DNA of 51,617 nt from Kiritimatiellia bacterium (GTDB taxonomy: Bacteria; Verrucomicrobiota; Kiritimatiellia; UBA8416; JADHWI01), in contig JADHWI010000014.1 of the NCBI GenBank assembly GCA_016783565.1, positions 1 through 51,617 on the forward strand, written 5' to 3'. Positions 46,086 through 51,617 of this stretch are shown in pieces. The notes beneath the pieces are model-generated. The model did no database searches and had not been told where the DNA came from. It was given only the letters and a program-made list of their open reading frames with translations. Made by a program: the position numbers and the translations under genes. Position 1 is the first letter of the stretch; the number at the start of each line of letters is the position of its first letter.

Positions 46086-47096
46086 TCAACCACGCATCGC
46101 GGTGATAAAGTTCATGCCGAAATCATCCTGCCCCGTGAGTAGAGCTTCCGCTAACTTGAACGTCTCAGACTCCGTATCCAATCCGTTCAAAACACCAACG
46201 TTAATCTGGTGGGGATCAACAATGCCGCCATCCGCTCCGGCCTGGACACACAGATACGTAAAAACCTGATTGATCAATTTGCGGTTGGGCATGCCGAAAG
46301 ACACATTGCTCAACCCGGCAACCACATGCACCTCCGAGCCAAACGCCTGGCGCACACGCCGACAGGACTCAATAAAATCGTTGCCGTGCTCACCATTAAC
46401 AGAAATAGGGAAAACCAGCGGATCAATATGCAGGTCGCCCGGTTGAAAACCTGCCTCATCAAGCAGCTTTCCAAGACGCTCCAGGTTGGCCATACGTTCA
46501 TCAACGGTTGCAGGAAGCCCGCTTTCACCCGCCGCAGAGGCAATCACCACCGCACCAGCATCGGCAGCAAGCTGAATCGCATCCTGCCGCTCAAGCGATA
46601 CGGAATTGACCATGGGCTTGCCACGGGTCGAATCAGCGCTCACAAGCCCCGCCGCCAGGATTTCCGTATTAGAGGAATCAACACTGACGGGTATGCTGCA
46701 GGCACCTTCAATCACGCCAACCAACCACTTCATCAATTCCACCCGTTGCGCCACATCCGTACTGAACTCGTCAACATTCAGATCCAAATATGAAGCCCCC
46801 GCGGCTTCCTGCCTGCGCGCCATACTTTGCAGATAATCCAGCCCCGCTTCCCGACCAACTGCATCACCGGCAGTCGCCTGGCTGATCGCAACAGCGCAAT
46901 GCTTGACCTTCCCGCTCTCCCAGTCGCTACCAGCCTGGAACTCAGCAGGAACCGGAAGCTGCTTCACGCCATCGGTCGACTTGTACTCAATCGCATACTG
47001 CCCGCCGCCAATCTCTTTGCAGAATTTTCCGCCCACTTTATAAATGCGCGTACAATGAATATTCTCACCAACTGCCAGAAACGTCTCAATGCTCAT
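46086..47096 (-). CDS. Pterin-binding methyltransferase (MeTr/AcsE or MetH-module-like)
   Basis: A 336-aa TIM-barrel protein of the pterin-binding family. It has SVDSSNTEIL, the pterin-site Asp/Asn region, HIDPLVFPIS and the diagnostic GLSNVSFGMPNRKLINQVF found in methyl-THF:corrinoid methyltransferases (AcsE) and MetH. It probably moves a methyl group from methyl-THF to a corrinoid protein. No corrinoid-binding or cobalamin partner gene is nearby. GAGGG precedes the ATG. It follows the DksA-like gene by 33 bp. It could be a split MetH module, a Wood-Ljungdahl enzyme or a methylamine-type protein; the sequence alone does not decide. Confidence 0.85.
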   Translation of the reverse strand: MSIETFLAVGENIHCTRIYKVGGKFCKEIGGGQYAIEYKSTDGVKQLPVPAEFQAGSDWESGKVKHCAVAISQATAGDAVGREAGLDYLQSMARRQEAAGASYLDLNVDEFSTDVAQRVELMKWLVGVIEGACSIPVSVDSSNTEILAAGLVSADSTRGKPMVNSVSLERQDAIQLAADAGAVVIASAAGESGLPATVDERMANLERLGKLLDEAGFQPGDLHIDPLVFPISVNGEHGNDFIESCRRVRQAFGSEVHVVAGLSNVSFGMPNRKLINQVFTYLCVQAGADGGIVDPHQINVGVLNGLDTESETFKLAEALLTGQDDFGMNFITAMRG

Positions 47097-47129
47097 GAGT
47101 GCCTGCCCTCTTTTATAACTGCCTGCGTA

Positions 47130-47525
47130 CTAGATCGTTACGCGTCGTCTCGGACGACCACCTTCCTGCTCTGTCTGTGCCTCAATGCAGTAACGCGCAT
47201 ACGGAATCGCGACAAGACGCGCTTTCGAAATCGGCTTGTCTGTCATCTCGCATATACCGTATACACCCGCATCCATGCGTCGCAGCGCCTCATCAATCTC
47301 CTTAATCAGATTCTGCTCGCTACCGGCAACACTCAGCGCGAAGTCATGATCAAAGCTGTCCTCATCTTCATCTTCGGGGCGCACGGGCTTTAAACTGTCT
47401 CCCCGAAGAAAATTCATATTGCCGGTTGCCACATTACGTAGCGAAATCAGTTGCGCTCGAAACGCCTCCAACTCTTCCTCCGACAATTGCCCGTTGCATT
47501 CCACACCTTGCTCCGACATCACCAT
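47130..47525 (-). CDS. DksA/TraR-family protein with two-Cys zinc-finger remnant
   Basis: A 131-aa protein. A helical N-terminal coiled coil (LSEEELEAFRAQLISLRN) and an acidic DSFDHDFAL tip resemble DksA, and the C-terminal zinc-finger region CEMTDKPISKARLVAIPYARYCIEA keeps Cys92 and Cys113 but has Thr95 and Ala116 where the usual four-Cys finger has Cys. Pseudomonas DksA2 also lacks the full Cys set and works under zinc or oxidative limitation (family knowledge). It binds RNA polymerase near its secondary channel in DksA. GAGGGG precedes the ATG at 47525. Confidence 0.85.
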   Translation of the reverse strand: MVMSEQGVECNGQLSEEELEAFRAQLISLRNVATGNMNFLRGDSLKPVRPEDEDEDSFDHDFALSVAGSEQNLIKEIDEALRRMDAGVYGICEMTDKPISKARLVAIPYARYCIEAQTEQEGGRPRRRVTI

Positions 47526-47553
47526 TAACGAATCCCCTCGCTACGATCAGCAT

Positions 47554-48180
47554 CTACTTCAATGCGGAATGAACATCTGACACGATTACATCAATTGCTC
47601 CGGTCCCGTCCACATCAACCAGCCAACCTTTCTGGGTATAGAAGTCAATCAACGGTGACGTCTGATCACGATAAACCACCAACCGATTGGCAATTGCCTC
47701 GGCCTTGTCGTCATCGCGCTGGTAGAACTCCTCTGTCGGCACATCCTCTGGAGGCTGAGGGACGCCATCAGGATTGACATTAAAGATCTTACCTGTCGGC
47801 CGGTGAATCCGACGACCCGAAAGACGATGGATGATCAGGGCATCATCCACATTAAAGTTGACCACCTTGTCAATATGCACCTCCGCCGCATCCAATGCCT
47901 CGGCCTGCGGAATGGTTCGCGGAAAACCATCCAGAATGAAACCTTCCTGGCAATCGTCCTGGGCAATGCGCTCCTTAAGCAAGTCAATTACAAGGTCATC
48001 CGGAACCAGCTCACCGGCATCCATGAACCCCTTGGCTTTCTGGCCAAGCTCACTGCCTGCAGCCACAGCAGCACGCAACAAATCACCCGTTGAGATCTGC
48101 ACAACCTTCAAGTCATCCATGACGCGATGCGCTATCGTTCCCTTGCCCGCTCCCGGGGGTCCTAAAAATATCAGATTCAT
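47554..48180 (-). CDS. adk: Adenylate kinase
   Basis: A 208-aa cytoplasmic kinase that converts ATP + AMP to 2 ADP. The P-loop GPPGAGKGT is at residues 7-15, with STGDLLR and GFILDGFPRT downstream. The LID is the long form but lacks the four-Cys zinc site: GRRIHRPTGKIFNVNPDG is seen instead. GGAG 5 bp upstream of the ATG supports the start. It heads a minus-strand run with the DksA-like and methyltransferase genes and is divergent from ridA. Confidence 0.97.
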   Translation of the reverse strand: MNLIFLGPPGAGKGTIAHRVMDDLKVVQISTGDLLRAAVAAGSELGQKAKGFMDAGELVPDDLVIDLLKERIAQDDCQEGFILDGFPRTIPQAEALDAAEVHIDKVVNFNVDDALIIHRLSGRRIHRPTGKIFNVNPDGVPQPPEDVPTEEFYQRDDDKAEAIANRLVVYRDQTSPLIDFYTQKGWLVDVDGTGAIDVIVSDVHSALK

Positions 48181-48356
48181 TTCATCTCCTACGTGTTGTC
48201 AGTTAATTTCGTATTCCTGTTAGCAGGCGGAATAATTACAGAAACAGAAAGGTTGTGCCAGCCCGATCCTCATAAAAATAGACGCACCCTTTTGAGGTGA
48301 CTCACGACCCGGTTTACTGCTACCGTCGCTGCGATCACATAGAGGAGGATAACACC

Positions 48357-48746
48357 ATGCAGCGTATCACCACACCAGACGCACCGGAGGCAATCGGCCC
48401 TTATTCACAAGCTATCGATGCTGGAAACATCATCTTCTGTTCCGGCCAAATCCCACTCGACCCGAACACCATGACGCTCGTCGAAGGCGACATTGCCGAA
48501 CAGACCCGCCAAGTCCTTTCCAATCTGCAAAACGTACTCGCAGAAGCTGGACTTACGCTGAACAACGTAGCCAAAACAACGGTTTTTCTCTCAAATCTGG
48601 ATGATTTTTCCGAAATGAATGCCGTCTACGCCACATGTTTTGGCAACCACAAACCCGCACGCGCCACAGTCCAGGTGACCGCTTTGCCTTTGGGCGCCAA
48701 GGTAGAAATAGAAGCCATTGCGATGCGGACGCATGAGACTCTTTGA
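48357..48746 (+). CDS. ridA: RidA family (reactive enamine/imine deaminase)
   Basis: A 129-aa RidA protein with DAPEAIGPYSQAI at the N terminus, FCSGQIPLDP, and the C-terminal GNHKPARATVQV containing the catalytic Arg. It hydrolyses reactive 2-aminoacrylate from PLP enzymes, preventing damage to other PLP proteins; the trpB2 and metZ PLP enzymes lie nearby. The ATG at 48357 has GGAGGA 8 bp upstream, much better than a longer frame from 48297. It is followed 36 bp on by the Hedgehog-like gene. Confidence 0.96.
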   Translation: MQRITTPDAPEAIGPYSQAIDAGNIIFCSGQIPLDPNTMTLVEGDIAEQTRQVLSNLQNVLAEAGLTLNNVAKTTVFLSNLDDFSEMNAVYATCFGNHKPARATVQVTALPLGAKVEIEAIAMRTHETL

Positions 48747-48782
48747 CAGACCATGCCGTCTTTGAAATAATCCCCACCTGTT

Positions 48783-49475
48783 ATGAATATGCAACACGTA
48801 ATCAAACAAACAATCGCAATATGCCAGGGCCTCTCCCGCCATGGCCTGGTTGCATTAAGCACCTCACTGGTTCTGCTCATCGTGGTTTGTGCATCCATAA
48901 CGCAATGTAATCGAGATACCGCCGAAGCCATCATTATCGAGCCATCAGCGCCGGCAGCGCTTCCTCCTCTTCCATCCCTGCATCAGCCACTTCGCCAGGA
49001 ACCCGAGCGCTTCCCGCGCGACTCATACATGCCCAAGCAGCGGGAAGGCAACACCTCCGGCTCCATTGATATTGAAACCTTTTCACCCGGAAAAGATCTC
49101 ATCTACGTGGAAGACAAGCGCGTCTGGTGGGAAAGCGACAACGACAAGGGCGACACAGAATGCGATCACTCCATGCATCGCTCACTGGAGCGTCCTCTAC
49201 GCCGGCTCATCGAATTAGTGAACGCCAAAGACGGCGTCCTGAAAGTGCAGGATGCATACCGTGGACACGGGGTGCATAGCGCGCGATCCCTGCATCGCGA
49301 AGGTCGCGCTCTAGACCTGACGTGCGACGAACTGGGGCTCGAGCGTCTGGCCAAACTGTGCTGGGCCGCCGGGTTCGACTGGGTCTATTACGAAGCCTCA
49401 AGCCGCGGCGGCGCCCATGTCCACGTCTCCGTGCGCCGCGACCGCGACGAACGCCAAATCGCCCACTCTATGTAG
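48783..49475 (+). CDS. Exported Hedgehog-domain/M15-like zinc protein
   Basis: A 230-aa protein with a hydrophobic N-terminal helix (residues 20-37) followed by a Cys (ITQC) that might be a lipobox, then a Pro-rich linker. Residues 103-218 resemble the fold of the Hedgehog signalling domain and M15 D-Ala-D-Ala peptidases: SLHREGRALDLT (His171, Asp178), AGFDWVYYE (Glu204) and AHVHVSV (His212/His214). These correspond to the Shh zinc ligands (His, Asp, His) and its Glu. It likely cleaves or binds peptidoglycan peptides in the periplasm. No ribosome site is obvious. Its C-terminal codons lie within a repeated DNA unit. Confidence 0.85.
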   Translation: MNMQHVIKQTIAICQGLSRHGLVALSTSLVLLIVVCASITQCNRDTAEAIIIEPSAPAALPPLPSLHQPLRQEPERFPRDSYMPKQREGNTSGSIDIETFSPGKDLIYVEDKRVWWESDNDKGDTECDHSMHRSLERPLRRLIELVNAKDGVLKVQDAYRGHGVHSARSLHREGRALDLTCDELGLERLAKLCWAAGFDWVYYEASSRGGAHVHVSVRRDRDERQIAHSM

Positions 49476-49640
49476 CGACGGCTTAAGCCGCTCTCACAGC
49501 AGCATCAAGCCGCGCCAAATTCACCCACTCTATGTAGCGGCGGCTTAACCCGGCATGTCACGCCGGAGCCTTGGCGTAGGCGGAAGCGCAGCGAAGGGAA
49601 AGCCGCTCTCACAGCAGCATCAAGCAGCGCCAAATTCACC
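49452..49640. repeat. Partly tandem intergenic repeats
   Basis: A 35-36-bp unit (CGCCAAAT..CACTCTATGTAGCG.CGGCTTAA) occurs at 49452-49486 and 49513-49548. A 40-bp unit (AGCCGCTCTCACAGCAGC...) occurs at 49486-49525 and 49601-49640 with one mismatch. The first copy includes the stop codon of the Hedgehog-like gene. They look like local duplications or a repeat family. Confidence 0.7.
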
Positions 49641-49683
49641 TGGAGGGCGAGAGTCCTCTCGAGCCGGCCGCTCCCGCGGCCCG

Positions 49684-49720
49684 AAAAAAACACGACCCGC
49701 TTCAAACGAAGCAGGTCGTG
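49684..49720 (-). terminator. Rho-independent terminator of trpB2
   Basis: On the minus strand CACGACCTGCTTC (49720-49708) pairs with GAAGCGGGTCGTG (49703-49691), a 13-bp stem with one G-U wobble and a 4-nt loop, followed by seven U (49690-49684). It lies 29 bp past the trpB2 stop. Confidence 0.92.
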
Positions 49721-49748
49721 CATGCATCTCACTATTATACCTGTCAGC

Positions 49749-51116
49749 TTATGCCGGAGGCTTCGGCAAACCGTCTATGCAATGCAAAGCCTTCTCCATA
49801 TCTGCGTCACTAAGCTCGTGATCACTCAGCTTTCCATCGAAATAGGCCTGATAGGCGGACAAATCCATCAGCCCATGGCCGGACCAGTTCATAACAATGA
49901 CCTTCTCCTTGCCTTCTTCCTTGGCCTGGTTTGCCTCGCGAATGACCTGGGCAATCGCGTGCGACGTCTCCGGCGCAGGAATGAATCCCTCAGTACGCGC
50001 AAATGTGACCGCCGCCTTGTAACATTCAAGCTGGTGAAGAGAATTGGCCTCAACCAAACCCTCCTTGACGCAGTGACTGACCATGGGCGCCATGCCATGA
50101 TACCGAAGCCCACCCGCGTGGATCGGAGCCGGCACAAACGTGTGACCCAGGCTATGCATGGCCATCAATGGCGTCATCATCGCCACGTCACCTGAATCAT
50201 ACACATATGGCGCACGCGTCAGCGTCGGACAAGCCGCCGGCTCGACCGCAATGATTCTGACATCCTTGCCATGGATCTTGTCGCAGACATACGGGAATGC
50301 CAGACCCGCGAAATTGGAGCCACCACCCGCGCAACCAATAATCACGTCCGGGGTCTCGCCAATCTTCTCAAACTGCTTCTTGGCTTCCAGACCGATCACC
50401 GTCTGATGCATGCAAACGTGATTCAGCACACTACCGAGCGAATACTTGGTATCCTCGCTCTGCACCGCCTCTTCAAGCGCTTCACTGATTGCAATACCAA
50501 GACTGCCGGGACAGTTCGGGTCATCCGCCAGAATCTTGCGACCCACCTCAGTCATCTCGCTGGGGCTCGGCACGCACTCACCACCCCAAGTCTGCATCAT
50601 GATTTTTCGGAAAGGTTTCTGATCAAAGCTGATGCGCACCATGTAGACCTTGCACTCAAGCCCAACCATTGCGCAACTGAACGACAACGCACTACCCCAC
50701 TGGCCTGCTCCAGTTTCTGTGGTCAACCGCTTCGTTCCGGCGATCTTGTTGTAGTAAGCCTGCGCAATCGCAGTATTCGGTTTGTGACTTCCTGCCGGCG
50801 ACACACCTTCGTTCTTGTAATAAATCTTGGCCGGCGTACCAAGGTGCTGCTCAAGGCGCGTGGCACGGTACAGCGGCGAAGGACGCCACATTTTCAAAAT
50901 ACCAAGGATCGCTTCAGGAATGTCCGTCCAACGCTCCTGGCTCACCTCCTGCTCAATTAAGTTCATGGGAAAGACCGGCGCAAGCGCCTCCGGACCGATC
51001 GGATTTCCGTCCGGCCCCAGAGGGGGTGGCAACGGTTTTTCAAAATCTGCCTGCAGGTTATACCACTGACGTGGCATTTCATCATCGGTAAGAACGACCT
51101 TGATCTGTTCACTCAT
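49749..51116 (-). CDS. trpB2: Tryptophan synthase beta chain, TrpB2 type
   Basis: A 455-aa PLP enzyme. The longer N terminus ([16 protein letters not shown]) and the GSHKPNTA motif with PLP Lys112 mark the TrpB2 group, as does the glycine-rich phosphate loop [11 protein letters not shown]. It condenses indole (or serine-derived aminoacrylate) to tryptophan. No trpA or other trp gene is near, which is common for TrpB2, sometimes tied to salvage. GAGGA precedes the ATG. Transcription ends at the terminator at 49684-49720. Confidence 0.93.
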   Translation of the reverse strand: MSEQIKVVLTDDEMPRQWYNLQADFEKPLPPPLGPDGNPIGPEALAPVFPMNLIEQEVSQERWTDIPEAILGILKMWRPSPLYRATRLEQHLGTPAKIYYKNEGVSPAGSHKPNTAIAQAYYNKIAGTKRLTTETGAGQWGSALSFSCAMVGLECKVYMVRISFDQKPFRKIMMQTWGGECVPSPSEMTEVGRKILADDPNCPGSLGIAISEALEEAVQSEDTKYSLGSVLNHVCMHQTVIGLEAKKQFEKIGETPDVIIGCAGGGSNFAGLAFPYVCDKIHGKDVRIIAVEPAACPTLTRAPYVYDSGDVAMMTPLMAMHSLGHTFVPAPIHAGGLRYHGMAPMVSHCVKEGLVEANSLHQLECYKAAVTFARTEGFIPAPETSHAIAQVIREANQAKEEGKEKVIVMNWSGHGLMDLSAYQAYFDGKLSDHELSDADMEKALHCIDGLPKPPA

Positions 51117-51194
51117 GACGCATTCCTCATTCTAGTGTTCGCGCACTGCGGGAACCGGGCCTCTGCCCAAATGCAGCACTCCAGTAACGCGAAG

Positions 51195-51222
51195 ACTATC
51201 CGCTGTCCTGCAACCCCGTCAA
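51195..51222 (-). promoter_or_regulatory. Candidate sigma-70 promoter of trpB2
   Basis: Minus strand TTGACG (51222-51217) -N16- GATAGT (51200-51195), 5/6 and 4/6 matches to -35 and -10. The leader would be about 70 nt. I saw no trp leader peptide or T-box in it. Confidence 0.42.
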
Positions 51223-51373
51223 GACAAAGCACCCGTAGGCTTTTGAGCTCCGACGCCCCCTCCGAAAGGTCATAACTCAATAGCTGCAGGAATCAGGGAG
51301 GCAGGAATTCGAAATTGAATCGACTATTCTGCCCGTTTTCGTGTAACCCTTTCGAGTTCCTCTGCGTATCCCG

Positions 51374-51509
51374 TAGATCCTGTTGATCCTGTCAGAACCT
51401 CTCCTCTCCCCATTCAAAGTAGAGAGGAGTCGAGACTGAAAATCTAAATCATTGCAGCGCAATGACTTGCGAAGTCATCTTGCATCAAATTCAAAAAGTG
51501 AATTTGATG
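51374..51509. repeat. Repeat-rich noncoding stretch with consecutive hairpins
   Basis: The 501 bp right of trpB2 hold no convincing gene. TAGATCCTGTTGATCCTGTC (51374-51393) is of a kind seen as intergenic repeats in many genomes (memory). CTCCTCTC/GAGAGGAG (51401-51408 with 51422-51429) and three perfect hairpins follow: 51450-51464, 51462-51478 and 51483-51509 (11-bp stem). A short reading frame across it is probably not a gene. Confidence 0.6.
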
Positions 51510-51617
51510 ATTCTCCTGATCTTCCATGGCTCGAAGGGCCTTTCCCCATTGCCCCACAAGGCCAATACCCCATGACGCCAATACTCCATGGGGGCCTACT
51601 GATCTGTTATTGATTCT

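Noticed and set aside
51277-51462. 61-codon minus-strand frame at the right end
   Set aside because: It runs through the ATCCTGTTGATCCTGT repeat and a hairpin block, has no ribosome site and shows no protein signature.
1-51617. CRISPR array, prophage or integrase, rRNA and tRNA
   Set aside because: No regularly spaced repeats, no integrase or transposase frame, and no conserved rRNA or tRNA sequence was seen.

Overview
The window (51.6 kb, both strands densely coded, no rRNA, tRNA or CRISPR array seen) looks like a chromosomal segment of a Gram-negative, probably anaerobic or microaerophilic bacterium of the PVC group. Kiritimatiellota, Lentisphaerota or another Verrucomicrobia relative is my inference. 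It rests on a SecD-SecF fusion placed between tgt-yajC and recJ, lipopolysaccharide-type glycosyltransferases, a lipoprotein and an outer-membrane beta-barrel, a flavodiiron protein next to ferritin, and a corrinoid-type methyltransferase. No 16S rRNA is present to fix the taxon.

Layout. (1) 1-9.2 kb: surface-polysaccharide genes. They are a multi-spanning membrane protein cut by the left edge, an extended SDR epimerase/dehydratase, an Fe-S FrhB/FdhB-family reductase, a hexapeptide acetyltransferase, a flippase-like LPG_synthase_TM protein, a WaaE-type GT2, a GT4 and an HxH-motif hypothetical. (2) 9.4-15.3 kb: an exported CX5R phosphatase, then an envelope set of RND/MMPL transporter, LolA-like periplasmic protein and outer-membrane beta-barrel. 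(3) 15.4-26.5 kb: a long minus-strand run dominated by thiol and oxygen chemistry. It holds zwf, DsbD, ferritin, flavodiiron protein, a CxxC DUF255 protein, a Cys-rich exported protein, a thioredoxin-fold lipoprotein, a small unknown gene and a sigma-54 activator, plus two small genes (58 and 56 aa) too short for usual cut-offs. (4) 26.6-37.7 kb: histidine kinase, Nudix, U32 peptidase, HAD nucleotidase, ZIP transporter, RapA, MBL hydrolase, and a hypothetical-GT4 pair. (5) 37.7-48.2 kb: core genes, namely zinc-ribbon protein, rpmB, recJ, secDF, yajC, tgt, metZ, corrinoid methyltransferase, DksA-like and adk. (6) 48.3-51.6 kb: ridA, a Hedgehog/M15-like protein, trpB2, and repeat-rich intergenic DNA.

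The most interesting unit is at 22.8-26.2 kb. A sigma-54 activator carries, N-terminal to PAS, AAA+ and Fis domains, a domain that aligns by eye with thioredoxin-coupled arsenate reductase/LMW-PTP. Its nucleophilic Cys is replaced by Asp, but the CX6C disulfide pair is kept. Directly downstream lie three copies of TGTCTCATT (two direct, one inverted), then a near-consensus -24/-12 promoter. That promoter reads into a small gene, a thioredoxin-fold lipoprotein and a Cys-rich exported protein, ending at a strong terminator. I read this as a candidate thiol-redox sensing circuit. The second highlight is a small exported protein (48783-49475) whose C-terminal half resembles the Hedgehog signalling domain fold (M15-like zinc site).
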